Assembly (NCBI RefSeq): GCF_035440685.1
Contig: NZ_DAORMW010000028.1
Reading direction: 5' to 3' (one strand)
Length of the DNA: 64,000 nucleotides
DNA from: Accumulibacter appositus
Lineage (GTDB): Bacteria; Pseudomonadota; Gammaproteobacteria; Burkholderiales; Rhodocyclaceae
Under the pieces are notes generated by a model, which ran no database searches, had not been told where the DNA came from, and was given only the letters and a program-made list of their open reading frames with translations. Shown piece after piece: positions 42,626 through 51,618 of the stretch; the first letter of the stretch is position 1, and every line of letters begins with the position of its first letter. Position numbers and translations under genes: made by a program.

Positions 42626-43183
42626 TCATGCCGGTTCCGCCACGCAGGCGTCACGAGGCAGATCTTGCGCCCCCGGGGTAATCAGAAAGCGCGTAATCGC
42701 CGCGGGATTCATCAGCCCAACACCGCCGCTCGCCAGGCGGTAATTCATTACCGGACGTTCGAGAAAGCCGGTCAGATTCATCAGGCGCTCGGCGAGCGCT
42801 GCCTTGCGTACGCCTTCGGCAAGCGTATGCAGCACGTGCCCACCGGCGAAGAAGAAATCGATCCGCACCTTGAAGCGCTCCCCTTCGAACCAGCCACTAA
42901 AGGGCTCCGCGAGTTGCTCCTGCGTAAGCACGGTCAGTTCCAGGTTGAGCGGGCTGGTCAGGTAAGTGCTCAGGTCTTTTGCCGCGGTAAATTCAACACA
43001 GGCGATCGACGCTCGTGCAAAAATCTCGGTCTGCGCCTCGGAGCCGATGATCAGCGGCTTGCCGCTGAACATCTGGCTGCTGCGTCGGAGACTGTCGATG
43101 GTCTGCTCGATAGCGGCCTCGTCGGTCTGCAAGAAGCGCCGAGCACAGTTGCCAGTTGTGATGACGGTAATCCCGATCGCCAT
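42626..43183 (-). CDS. Hypothetical protein
   Basis: Not recognised. 185 residues, no signal peptide and no clear transmembrane helix; mixed alpha/beta composition. Features: VITTGNCARRFLQTDE near the N-terminus, PLIIGSEAQTEIFARASIACVEF at ~42, EGERFKVRIDFFFAGGHVLHTL at ~100, and a C-terminal GLMNPAAITRFLITPGAQ. An AAGGGGG sits six bases before ATG 43183, supporting a real gene. Convergent with the acyltransferase and directly downstream of the cobalamin adenosyltransferase, with which it may share a transcript (34-bp gap). Confidence 0.65.
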   Translation of the reverse strand: MAIGITVITTGNCARRFLQTDEAAIEQTIDSLRRSSQMFSGKPLIIGSEAQTEIFARASIACVEFTAAKDLSTYLTSPLNLELTVLTQEQLAEPFSGWFEGERFKVRIDFFFAGGHVLHTLAEGVRKAALAERLMNLTGFLERPVMNYRLASGGVGLMNPAAITRFLITPGAQDLPRDACVAEPA

Positions 43184-43217
43184 GTCGAACCCCCTTCAAG
43201 TAAGTGAGTGCTGGTGT

Positions 43218-43778
43218 TCAGTCGCCGTCGCGATTCTTGCCTTGCACCCACAGCACATCGTTGCGACCGGCCGCCTTGTTCAGTGCACGGCCGAGGACGA
43301 ACATCAGGTCCGATAGGCGATTCAAATATTTGCGCGCAAAGTCGGAGACCTGCTCGGTGGCCGCCAGATGAACAATCTGGCGCTCGGCGCGACGACAGAC
43401 AGTGCGCGCCAGATGCGCAAAGGCTGCCGCCCTTGTGCCACCCGGCAGGATGAAGTCCTTCAGCGGCGAGAGATCGTCGTTGAACTCCTCGACCAGTGCC
43501 TCGAGTCGCGTGATCTGCGCCTCGCCGATCATGCTCGTTCCCGGAATGCACAGTTCGCCGCCGAGATCAAAAAGGTCGTGCTGAATGCGGGTCAAGGCCT
43601 TGCGGATGGGGTCCGGCATGTCTTCGGTCAACAACAGACCGACGACCGAATTGAGCTCGTCGACCTGACCCATGGTCTCAACACGCAAGCAGTCCTTGGC
43701 GACCCGGCTGCCGTCGCCAAGGCCGGTAGTGCCGGCGTCGCCGGTGCGGGTGACGATTTTCGAGAGGCGATTGCCCAT
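43218..43778 (-). CDS. Cob(I)alamin adenosyltransferase (PduO/MMAB type)
   Basis: Makes adenosylcobalamin from cob(I)alamin and ATP. 186 residues: ATP-binding N-terminus KIVTRTGDAGTTGLGDG, CLRVETMGQVDELNS near 30, and the C-terminal RKYLNRLSDLMFVLGRALN with its Arg-Asn-Asp corrinoid/ATP contacts. ATG 43778 has AGGAAAG upstream. A longer frame upstream overlaps the divergent gene and is not used. This cofactor would serve methylmalonyl-CoA mutase or similar enzymes, none of which is in the window. Confidence 0.93.
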   Translation of the reverse strand: MGNRLSKIVTRTGDAGTTGLGDGSRVAKDCLRVETMGQVDELNSVVGLLLTEDMPDPIRKALTRIQHDLFDLGGELCIPGTSMIGEAQITRLEALVEEFNDDLSPLKDFILPGGTRAAAFAHLARTVCRRAERQIVHLAATEQVSDFARKYLNRLSDLMFVLGRALNKAAGRNDVLWVQGKNRDGD

Positions 43779-43827
43779 GCTGGCTTTCCTGATCAAAATA
43801 AGGGCGATTATAGCTGAAGGAGATTTC

Positions 43828-44625
43828 GTGACCGCCCGATCACTGCAGCTGAGCGCCAACCTCAGCTTTCTGTTCACCGACAGCCCTTTCGAGGAGCGCT
43901 TCGCACGCGCCGCGCGCGCCGGATTTCGCGGCGTCGAGTACATGTTCCCCTACGCCTGGGACCCGCTGGAGCTGTCCCGCCTGCTGCGCGAGCATCGCCT
44001 GCAGCAGGTCTTGCACAACCTGCCGGCAGGCGACTGGGACGCCGGCGAACGCGGCATCGCCTGCCTGCCCGGACGCGAGAGCGAATTTCGCGCCGGCCTT
44101 GAACAGGGAATCGCCTACGCGCGCGAGCTCGGCTGCGTGCAGCTCAATTGCCTGGCAGGAGTACCGCCCGAGGGTGTTCCGGAAGCGGCGATTGCGGCCA
44201 CTTTCAAGAGCAATCTGCGACATGCGGCTCGGCAGCTAGCTGGCAGCGGCATTCGCCTGCTGATCGAGCCGATCAACAGCCGCGTCGACATTCCCGGCTT
44301 CTGGCTCGACAAACCGACAAAGGCGCTGGCACTGATTGCCGAGCTGGGCGAAGAAAACCTCTGGCTGCAATACGACATCTACCACGCACAGATCATGGAA
44401 GGCGACCTGGCACGAAGTATCGAAGCGAACATCAAGCGCATTGCGCATTTCCAGCTGGCCGACAATCCCGGTCGACACGAGCCGGGAAGCGGCGAAATCA
44501 ATTACCCTTTTCTGTTCGCTCTGCTGCATCGCCTTGGCTATCGCGGCTGGCTTGGCTGCGAGTACAAGCCCTTGCTGGCGGACACCGAGCGCAGCCTGGC
44601 CTGGGCGAGAGAGTGGCTGCAGTAG
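43828..44625 (+). CDS. hyi: Hydroxypyruvate isomerase
   Basis: Interconverts hydroxypyruvate and tartronate semialdehyde. TIM-barrel of 265 residues: FLFTDSPFEERFARAARAGFRGVEYMFPY at the start, NLPAGDWDAGERGIACLPGR near 66, LIEPINSRVDIPGFWL near 145 and YDIYHAQIMEGDL near 183. GTG 43828 is the start, with AAGGAG six bases upstream. Followed by a glycerate kinase gene, so the two likely form a unit for glyoxylate or hydroxypyruvate salvage; glyoxylate carboligase (gcl) and glxR are not seen. Confidence 0.9.
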   Translation: MTARSLQLSANLSFLFTDSPFEERFARAARAGFRGVEYMFPYAWDPLELSRLLREHRLQQVLHNLPAGDWDAGERGIACLPGRESEFRAGLEQGIAYARELGCVQLNCLAGVPPEGVPEAAIAATFKSNLRHAARQLAGSGIRLLIEPINSRVDIPGFWLDKPTKALALIAELGEENLWLQYDIYHAQIMEGDLARSIEANIKRIAHFQLADNPGRHEPGSGEINYPFLFALLHRLGYRGWLGCEYKPLLADTERSLAWAREWLQ

Positions 44626-44696
44626 CGCGCGACGCTTGTCGGCGTCGCGCTGCTGGCTGAGCACTCGGCGGATTAATGCTGCGCAAGGAGACATCG

Positions 44697-45962
44697 GTGA
44701 AGAACTGCCCCGAGTTCGATTTTCTCGAATCGCTGTTCGCTGCCGCGACCGCCGCCGCCGCCCCCGCGCGCTGCGTGCCCCCGCACCTGCCGGACGATCG
44801 CCATGGCCGCTTGATCGTCGTCGGCGCCGGCAAGGCGTCGGCAGCCATGGCCAGGGCCGTCGAAGAGCACTGGCCCGGCCCACTGAGCGGCCTGGTGGTG
44901 ACCCGCTACGGATTTGCCGTGCCGTGCCAGCACATCGAAATCCGCGAAGCAGCGCATCCGGTACCGGATGCAGCCGGTCGGGCGGCGGCCGCCGCCATCC
45001 TGCAGCGACTGCGCGACCTGCGAACTGAAGATCGGGTGCTGGCGCTGATCTCGGGCGGTGGCTCGGCCCTGCTCGCTGCGCCGGGCGTGGGCGTCAGCCT
45101 GACGGAAAAGCAGGCCATCACCACGGCCCTGCTGCACAGCGGCGCCAACATCCATGATATGAATGCCGTCCGCAAACACCTTTCGGCGATCAAGGGCGGC
45201 CAGCTGGCCGCTGCCGCCTGGCCAGCATCGCTGCTGACGCTGGCCATTTCGGATGTCGCCGGCGACGATCCGGAAGTCATTGCCTCCGGCCCAACGGTCG
45301 GCGACCCGAGCACCTGCTCAGACGCCTTGTCGGTGCTCGACCGCTACGCCATCGACATTTCCGCTGAGCTGCGCCGGCGCCTTCAGGATGGTCAGCTCGA
45401 AACACCGAAACCCGGCGACCCCCGTCTGGCCCGCAGCGAGTTTCGCATCATCGCCAGTCCTGCCCTGGCCCTGCAGGCGGCAGCGGCAACGGCCGTGGCC
45501 GCCGGCGTGACGCCGCTAATCCTTGGCGACGCAATCGAAGGCGAGGCACGCGAAGTGGCGCGCGTGCTGGCCGGCATCGCCAGGAGTTGCGCAGACTACG
45601 GCACCCCAGCCAAGCCCCCCTGCGTTCTGCTCTCAGCCGGCGAAGCGACGGTCAGCATACACGGGCGGGGGCGCGGCGGGCGCAACAGCGAACTGATGCT
45701 GGCGATGGCCATTGCGCTACAGGGACAGCCGCGAATCCATGCGCTGGCCGGCGACACCGACGGCATCGATGGCTCGGAAGACAACGCCGGCGCGCTGATC
45801 GGCCCGCACACACTGCAGGATGCGGCAGCACTGGGCCTCGATGCGCGCGCCGCGCTGCACGACAACGACGCCTACGGCTTCTTTTCGGCGATTGGCGACC
45901 TGCTGATCAGCGGACCGACGCTGACCAACGTCAACGACTTGCACGCCATTCTGGTGCGCTGA
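44697..45962 (+). CDS. gckA: Glycerate 2-kinase (MOFRL family)
   Basis: Phosphorylates D-glycerate to 2-phosphoglycerate. 421 residues: RLIVVGAGKASAAMARAVE near 34, LISGGGSALLAAP near 115, NAVRKHLSAIKGGQLA near 155, VLLSAGEATVSIHGRGRGGRNSEL at ~310 and AGDTDGIDGSEDNAGALI at ~355. GTG 44697 was preferred over ATG 44676 because AAGGAG lies between them and at the right spacing. Sometimes labelled TtuD/hydroxypyruvate reductase; glycerate kinase fits the MOFRL family and the hyi partner. Confidence 0.88.
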   Translation: MKNCPEFDFLESLFAAATAAAAPARCVPPHLPDDRHGRLIVVGAGKASAAMARAVEEHWPGPLSGLVVTRYGFAVPCQHIEIREAAHPVPDAAGRAAAAAILQRLRDLRTEDRVLALISGGGSALLAAPGVGVSLTEKQAITTALLHSGANIHDMNAVRKHLSAIKGGQLAAAAWPASLLTLAISDVAGDDPEVIASGPTVGDPSTCSDALSVLDRYAIDISAELRRRLQDGQLETPKPGDPRLARSEFRIIASPALALQAAAATAVAAGVTPLILGDAIEGEAREVARVLAGIARSCADYGTPAKPPCVLLSAGEATVSIHGRGRGGRNSELMLAMAIALQGQPRIHALAGDTDGIDGSEDNAGALIGPHTLQDAAALGLDARAALHDNDAYGFFSAIGDLLISGPTLTNVNDLHAILVR

Positions 45963-45997
45963 ACAGGACTGCGGGCACCCGCTGGCCGGGCCCCGCC

Positions 45998-47749
45998 TCA
46001 AGAGTCAGCAAAAACCTTGCAGAACCGCAGCTCTTCCGGATAAGGAAAGAAATCCTCGACGTGACCGGCGCGTATTTTCTCCTGCGCCATGCGCCAGAAG
46101 TTCACGTCGAGCAGCGCCCGATGGTACTTGAGGAAAGCCGAGCGCACCTTCGGCGAGCCGAGCAGGAAACGGGCGAACTCCTCCGGAAAGACATCGTGCC
46201 GACCGACCGAGTACCAGGGTTCGTCGGACATTTCCATTTCCGGGTACGGCGCTTCCGGTATGACGCGAAAGTTGGTGTCGGTCATGTATTCGATTTCGTC
46301 GTAATCGTAGAAGACGACGCGGTTGTAGCGGGTAACGCCGAAGTTCTTCCAGAGCATGTCGCCCGGGAAGATGTTGGCGCAGGCCAGTTCGCGGATGGCA
46401 CTGCCGTATTCATGAACTGCGTGCTCGATTTCCTCCGGCGTCGCCGCGTCGAGATAGATGTTCAGCGGTGTCAGCCGGCGTTCGATGTACAGGTGCTTGA
46501 TCACCAGGTCTTCACCATCCTCCTCGATCAGCGATGGTGCGAGCGTACGTAGCGCCTCGAGCAATTCCGTCGAAAAGCGCTTCTTGGGAAGCAGGACATG
46601 CGAGAACTCCAGGGTGTCGGCCATACGGCCGACACGGTCCACCTGTTTCACCAGCAGGTACTTGCGCTTGACGGTGTCACGGTCCATTTCCTTGGAGGCG
46701 CCGAAGATGTCCTTGATCAGCTTGAAGACGTAGGGATAGGAGGGCAGGGTGAACACCAGCATCACCAGGCCGGCAATGCCCGGGGCAATGATGAATTGGT
46801 CTTCGGAATGCCGGAAATGCTGCTTGAGGTCGCGGAAAAAAAGCGTCTTGCCCTGTTTGCCGAGACCGAGCATGGTGTAGAGCTCCGAAGCCGGCTTGGT
46901 AGGCATCATGTCGCGCAGGAAATGTACGTAGCCCGAAGGCACTTCCATATCGACCATGAAATAGGCGCGCGACAGGGAGAATAGAACGCTGATCCGCCAG
47001 CGGTCGAGGAGGATCGTGTCGAGAACCAGCTTGCCTTCCGGTGTATGCAGAACCGGAACGGCAAACACGAACTCGTGATGACCATTGATTGCCTTGCCGA
47101 AGATGTAGGCGCCCTTGTTACGGTAGAAGGCCGAGTGCAGCACCTGAATCTGCGCGTTGGCTTCGGCGTCCGGCCACTCGCCAAGGCGCTGCTCGGCAGT
47201 ACGCATGAGGTAGCCAATGTCGCGCTCGAGATCCTCGAAAGGACGTTGCCAGTCGAAGTCCACGATGATCTGCCTGATGGTCTCGAACAAGCCTCTCTGT
47301 GCCGGGTAGTAGCTGCGATAGGTCGGTGGCGATGCCTGAATGTACTCGGTCGACACCGCTGGGCGGGCGAAGATGTAGTCGTTGTTGAAGTAGGTGCGGT
47401 GGAGGATCTTCGAGCACACCGAGTTGAAAAAGGTCTCGGCAAGTTCGGGCTGCTTGTGGTTGATCAGGTGGCCAATGTAGAACAGCTTGAGCTGCTGCCA
47501 GGTGGCATCGTCGAGCGACGCGGCGCCAAAGTCGGCACAGAGCGACTCGGCGGTCTCGCTGACCCGTTCGTCGTAGGAGCGGATACGCCTGCGAACGGCG
47601 ACATGGACGCCCTTCCAGTCGCCCGCCTCGAACAGGCCCTTGGCTTTCTGGCCATATTCACGAATCAGTCGATAGTGGCGATTGAAGCCGTCGATCATCG
47701 CCTCGGCAATGCGTTGGGCGAGCACGTTTTCTACAGTGGAAATATCCAT
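45998..47749 (-). CDS. aceK: Isocitrate dehydrogenase kinase/phosphatase
   Basis: Phosphorylates and dephosphorylates isocitrate dehydrogenase, diverting carbon to the glyoxylate shunt on acetate. 583 residues. The central RYLLVKQVDRVGRMADTLEFSH..., ERRLTPLNIYLDA and GDMLWKNFGVTRYNRVVFYDYDEI blocks are those of the AceK kinase-like fold. ATG 47749 is the start; upstream sequence in frame is not conserved. It lies divergent to icd, its own substrate, over a 337-bp gap. Confidence 0.96.
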   Translation of the reverse strand: MDISTVENVLAQRIAEAMIDGFNRHYRLIREYGQKAKGLFEAGDWKGVHVAVRRRIRSYDERVSETAESLCADFGAASLDDATWQQLKLFYIGHLINHKQPELAETFFNSVCSKILHRTYFNNDYIFARPAVSTEYIQASPPTYRSYYPAQRGLFETIRQIIVDFDWQRPFEDLERDIGYLMRTAEQRLGEWPDAEANAQIQVLHSAFYRNKGAYIFGKAINGHHEFVFAVPVLHTPEGKLVLDTILLDRWRISVLFSLSRAYFMVDMEVPSGYVHFLRDMMPTKPASELYTMLGLGKQGKTLFFRDLKQHFRHSEDQFIIAPGIAGLVMLVFTLPSYPYVFKLIKDIFGASKEMDRDTVKRKYLLVKQVDRVGRMADTLEFSHVLLPKKRFSTELLEALRTLAPSLIEEDGEDLVIKHLYIERRLTPLNIYLDAATPEEIEHAVHEYGSAIRELACANIFPGDMLWKNFGVTRYNRVVFYDYDEIEYMTDTNFRVIPEAPYPEMEMSDEPWYSVGRHDVFPEEFARFLLGSPKVRSAFLKYHRALLDVNFWRMAQEKIRAGHVEDFFPYPEELRFCKVFADS

Positions 47750-48086
47750 GGGAGGTGCCGGAATGAACTGAATGGTGTTGACCGGGCGATTGTAGCATCC
47801 GGGGTCGCAAACCATCGTCAGCCGCCGCCGGCGTGCGACTGGCCGCCGGCAAGGCCCTGCAGGCCCGGCCGGGTGGCCTGCCAGCGCCCGACGGGCTGGC
47901 AAAACGCTTGCATTTGCGACATAATCGCGAGCGGTGCCGCAGGAGCGTCTGCTTCCAGTCAGATCCTTCGTGCCCAAACACGCAGCAAAGTCCGGTCCGC
48001 CGGCCCCGCACTACCGTATAGCGCTGCCCAGCGCCGGTGCCGGTACGTGAGACGGATACAACCAAACCACACTATATGGAGTTGGC
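47750..48086. other. Divergent aceK-icd promoter region
   Basis: 337 bp without a gene. GC-rich dyad sequences near 47826-47900 and an A/T-richer part, TTGCATTTGCGACATAATCG (about 47908-47928), whose CATAAT may be a -10 for icd. No clear riboswitch. Both genes belong to one control point of the TCA cycle, so shared regulation from here is likely. Confidence 0.45.
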
Positions 48087-49316
48087 ATGAGCGCAAGTCT
48101 GATCAAAGTCCCAGAAGGCGGCCAGAAAATCATTCCGGGGCAAGCTATCCCGGATAACCCAATCATCCCGTTCATCGAAGGTGACGGGATTGGTGTCGAC
48201 ATTACGCCGGTGATGATCAAGGTCGTCGACGCTGCCGTTGCCAAGGCCTACGGGGGCAAGAAGAAGATCGCCTGGATGGAAGTCTATGCGGGCGAGAAGT
48301 CGACGCAGAAGTACGGTTCGGACGTCTGGCTGTCGAAGGAAACCCTCGACACGCTCAAGGAATACTCGGTCTCGATCAAGGGACCGATGACCACCCCGGT
48401 CGGTGGCGGCATCCGTTCGCTGAACGTCGCCCTGCGCCAGGAACTCGATCTCTACCAGTGCGTACGCCCGATCCAGTACTTCCGCGGCGTCCCCTCGCCA
48501 CTCAAGGATCCGACGAAGACCAACATGGTGATCTTCCGCGAGAACACCGAAGACATCTACGCCGGCATCGAATGGCTGTCCGGCTCCGACGGCGCCAAGA
48601 AGGTCATCAAGTTCCTGCGCGAAGAGATGGGCGTCACCAAGATGCGCTTCCCGGAGACCTCGGGCATCGGCATCAAGCCGATTTCCAGGGAGGGCACCGA
48701 GCGCCTGGTACGTGCCGCCATCAAGTACGCGATCGCCAACAAGCGCAAGTCGGTGACCATCGTACACAAGGGCAACATCATGAAATACACCGAAGGCTCG
48801 TTCCGGGACTGGGCATATGACCTGGCCAAGAACGAGTTCGGTGGCGTCGAGCTCGACGGGGGCCCCTGGCTCAAGCTTCCTGACGGCATCATCATCAAGG
48901 ACTCGATCGCCGACGCCTTCCTGCAGCAGATCCTGCTGCGTCCGGCCGAATACGACGTGATCTGCACCACCAATCTGAATGGCGACTACATTTCCGACGC
49001 CCTGGCGGCGCAGGTCGGCGGTATCGGCATCGCGCCCGGTGCCAACATCTCCGACCTCTACGCGTGTTTCGAAGCCACGCACGGCACGGCACCGAAGTAC
49101 GCCGGGCTGGACAAGGTCAATCCCGGCTCGCTGATCCTGTCGGCCGAAATGATGCTGCGCCATCTCGGCTGGCTCGAAGCCGCCGACCTGATCGTCAAGT
49201 CGATGGAAGCGGCGATTGGCGACAAGGTCGTGACCTACGACTTCGCGCGCCTGATGGACGGCGCAACTGAAGTTTCCTGCTCGGCTTTCGGCGACGCGAT
49301 GATCGAGCGCATGTAG
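48087..49316 (+). CDS. icd: NADP-dependent isocitrate dehydrogenase
   Basis: Oxidative decarboxylation of isocitrate to 2-oxoglutarate. 409 residues, E. coli type. The AceK target is Ser111 (GGGIRSLNVALRQ); the substrate site, FRENTEDIYAGIEW, is at ~150. The NADP-selecting HGTAPKYAG (Lys-Tyr) is at ~332. GGAG lies seven bases before ATG 48087. Followed by a strong terminator. Confidence 0.98.
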   Translation: MSASLIKVPEGGQKIIPGQAIPDNPIIPFIEGDGIGVDITPVMIKVVDAAVAKAYGGKKKIAWMEVYAGEKSTQKYGSDVWLSKETLDTLKEYSVSIKGPMTTPVGGGIRSLNVALRQELDLYQCVRPIQYFRGVPSPLKDPTKTNMVIFRENTEDIYAGIEWLSGSDGAKKVIKFLREEMGVTKMRFPETSGIGIKPISREGTERLVRAAIKYAIANKRKSVTIVHKGNIMKYTEGSFRDWAYDLAKNEFGGVELDGGPWLKLPDGIIIKDSIADAFLQQILLRPAEYDVICTTNLNGDYISDALAAQVGGIGIAPGANISDLYACFEATHGTAPKYAGLDKVNPGSLILSAEMMLRHLGWLEAADLIVKSMEAAIGDKVVTYDFARLMDGATEVSCSAFGDAMIERM

Positions 49317-49355
49317 GCGGACGCCATACGCCAAGCATGGCCAAGCTGCAAGGAC

Positions 49356-49379
49356 AAGGCCCCCGCGAGGGGGCTTTGT
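49356..49379 (+). terminator. Rho-independent terminator after icd
   Basis: Stem AAGGCCCCC / GGGGGCTTT with a GCGA (GNRA) tetraloop, nine pairs including one G-U, then TTTGTTG. It lies about 40 bp after the icd stop codon and 37 bp before the next gene. Confidence 0.85.
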
Positions 49380-49416
49380 TGCTTGAGCATCACCTGCAAC
49401 GAGGACGCGCATCGTC

Positions 49417-50649
49417 ATGACGACATTGGCCAAACCCCTGACCGGTCTCAAGGTCATCGAACTCGGCAGCCTGATCGCCGGGCCCTTCGCTGCGCGGATC
49501 ATGGCCGAGTTCGGCGCCGAGGTGATCAAGATCGAATCGCCCGCTGGCGGCGACCCATTGCGCAAGTGGCGCAAGCTCTACCAAGGCACCTCGCTGTGGT
49601 GGTATGTACAGTCGCGCAACAAGAAATCGCTGACCATCAATCTCAAGCATCCCGCCGGCCGCGAGATCGTTCACCAGCTGGTCGCCGAAGCCGACATCGT
49701 CGTCGAGAATTTCCGCCCCGGCGTTCTCGAGAAACTCGGCCTGGGCTGGGAAACGCTTTCGGCCATCAACCCCGGTCTGGTCATGCTGCGCCTCTCGGGC
49801 TTCGGCCAGAGCGGACCAATGGCGCAACAACCCGGTTTTGGCGCCATTGGCGAATCAATGGGCGGGCTGCGTTACGTCACCGGCTTCGCTGACCGGCCGC
49901 CGGTCAAGACGGGCATTTCGATTGGCGATTCGATCGCCGCGCTGTGGGGCGTGATCGGCACGCTGATGGCCCTGCGTCACAAGGAGCTGAACGGTGGCCA
50001 GGGGCAGGTGGTCGATGTCGCGCTCTACGAGGCGGTCTTCGCGATGATGGAGTCACTGCTGCCCGAGTTCGACGTCTTCGGTTTCGTCCGCGAACGAACG
50101 GGCAACATCATGCCCGGAATCACGCCGTCGAACACGCACGCGACGCAAGACGGCAAACATGTCGCCATCGGCGCCAATGGCGATGCCATCTTCAAACGAC
50201 TGATGCGGCTCATCGGCCGCGACGATTTGGCCAACGACGCTCAGCTGGCCGACAACGCCGGTCGCGACGCGCGCCGCGATGAGATCTATGCGCTCATCGA
50301 TGCTTGGGTGGAGGCGCATGACGAAGCCGCCGTGCTGCACGCCCTGGCCGCCGCCGAAGTGCCTGCCGCACGCGTCTACTCGGCCGCCGACATCGTCGCC
50401 GACCCCCAGTACCTGGCCCGGCAGATGATCGAAACCGCCACCCTGCCCGACGGCCAGCCGTTCAAGATCCCGGGCATCGTTCCGAAACTATCCGAAACTC
50501 CGGGAAGCACCGAGTGGCTGGGGCCGGCACTCGGCGAGCACACCGAGGAGACGCTACAGCGGCTCGGCTACGCAGCCGAGGCGATCAGAGCCTTGTGTGA
50601 CGCCGGCACCGTCTCGCTCGGCGCGTCGCGCTCGCCGCGCGAGTCCTGA
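49417..50649 (+). CDS. Class III CoA-transferase (CaiB/BaiF family)
   Basis: Transfers CoA between carboxylic acids. 410 residues: LKVIELGSLIAGPFAARIMAEFGAEVIKIE start, ENFRPGVLEKLGLG near 98, and the catalytic Asp171 (TGISIGDSIAALWG). The C-terminal half carries VPKLSETPGSTEWLGPALGEHTEE. Donor and acceptor cannot be told from sequence; family members include succinyl-CoA:carboxylate and formyl-CoA transferases. Stands alone between icd and the DUF6544 gene. Confidence 0.92.
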   Translation: MTTLAKPLTGLKVIELGSLIAGPFAARIMAEFGAEVIKIESPAGGDPLRKWRKLYQGTSLWWYVQSRNKKSLTINLKHPAGREIVHQLVAEADIVVENFRPGVLEKLGLGWETLSAINPGLVMLRLSGFGQSGPMAQQPGFGAIGESMGGLRYVTGFADRPPVKTGISIGDSIAALWGVIGTLMALRHKELNGGQGQVVDVALYEAVFAMMESLLPEFDVFGFVRERTGNIMPGITPSNTHATQDGKHVAIGANGDAIFKRLMRLIGRDDLANDAQLADNAGRDARRDEIYALIDAWVEAHDEAAVLHALAAAEVPAARVYSAADIVADPQYLARQMIETATLPDGQPFKIPGIVPKLSETPGSTEWLGPALGEHTEETLQRLGYAAEAIRALCDAGTVSLGASRSPRES

Positions 50650-50700
50650 GAACCGCCAGCCCGCCGCCTTGAAAGTCGAGTGCGCAGCAGCGAGCCTTGA

Positions 50701-51561
50701 TCACACGAACTCATAGTCGATCCGTCCGATGCGCGCCCGCCAGTAAGGGCGCGGCCCCTGTGGCATCAGCCAGCGCGCCTCGCCGCGCATGGGAATGGTC
50801 ATCCCCTCGTGCTGTTGGTAGTCGGACCACAGCCCCTCCCACGGCGACACGACGACTTTGCCGTTCAGCGTGCGACCACGCGCCTCCGCGCGGACGGATT
50901 CGATCAGTCCTTCTTCGTCGAAGCCAAACAAGAGGCTGATGCTGACCTCGCCATCTTTCAAGGTCGCGATTGCCGAATTTTGGTCGACCGCCTGCCACTG
51001 CACCCCCTGGCTAGGCAAGAGGGCGGTCGGATAGCAGGCGGCTTCGGCCAGAAAGCGCATTAACTCATCCTGCGCGATATCGCCTCTCCCCTGCCGCTTG
51101 GCCAGTGAGGTCAATCCGAACAGCGCCGGGTGAAGCGTCCCCTCGCCGGCGACGTAGGCGTCATGCACATGCACTGTCAGGCCCGGAACGATCGTCACCC
51201 GCCCATCCCAGACGAAGCCCGGCCGACGCGCAATCACGCGCTCGCCGGAGGTGAATGGCTTCCAGCGGTCAGCACCGCTTTCGGCAATATTGAAGCTGCC
51301 CGCATGCTCGATTCTGACTGCGCCGAGCATCGGCTGGCCGGCCGTCAAGGCAAGGCGAAAGTAGCGCTGCACCGGATCAGGCAGACCCCGCAGTTCACGC
51401 TGGTCGAAGCGTGCTGGCACGACGGCCTGTCTTTCCGCGACCAGCCGCGATTGCAGCGCACGGGTCAGGAAAGCCCAGCGCGCGGCACCAAGCATCGACA
51501 CCCCGACGTAAGCCAGTACCGACAGGAAAACAATTGTCAGCAGCGATTCCATCCATTCCAT
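50701..51561 (-). CDS. DUF6544 family protein with N-terminal membrane anchor
   Basis: 286 residues: one transmembrane helix (residues ~7-28), then a soluble domain with LPDPVQRYFRLAL (~60), GERVIARRPGFVWDGRV (~105), FLAEAACYPTALLPS (~168), and a closing WSDYQQHEGMTIPMRGEARW. This order is that of the DUF6544 (formerly DUF6920) family. Function unknown. AAGGAAGGG precedes the ATG. Its leader contains the 9-bp repeat at 51583-51618. Confidence 0.75.
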   Translation of the reverse strand: MEWMESLLTIVFLSVLAYVGVSMLGAARWAFLTRALQSRLVAERQAVVPARFDQRELRGLPDPVQRYFRLALTAGQPMLGAVRIEHAGSFNIAESGADRWKPFTSGERVIARRPGFVWDGRVTIVPGLTVHVHDAYVAGEGTLHPALFGLTSLAKRQGRGDIAQDELMRFLAEAACYPTALLPSQGVQWQAVDQNSAIATLKDGEVSISLLFGFDEEGLIESVRAEARGRTLNGKVVVSPWEGLWSDYQQHEGMTIPMRGEARWLMPQGPRPYWRARIGRIDYEFV

Positions 51562-51582
51562 TCCGATCCCTTCCTTCTACAT

Positions 51583-51618
51583 CGTCGATTTCGTTGATTT
51601 CGTTGATTTCGTTGACTC
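51583..51618. repeat. 9-bp tandem repeat, four units (CGTTGATTT)
   Basis: CGTCGATTT, CGTTGATTT, CGTTGATTT, CGTTGACTC in a row. It lies 22 bp upstream of the minus-strand DUF6544 start, so it is part of its 5' leader. On that strand the unit reads GAAATCAAC. Confidence 0.85.

Noticed and set aside
48072..49574. A 500-residue frame antisense to icd.
   Set aside because: Follows the third-codon-position GC pattern of the real gene; no motif or start. icd on the plus strand is unmistakable.
2994..51618. Short 9-bp repeat tracts considered as CRISPR.
   Set aside because: Units are too short, directly adjacent with no spacers, and no cas genes are present.
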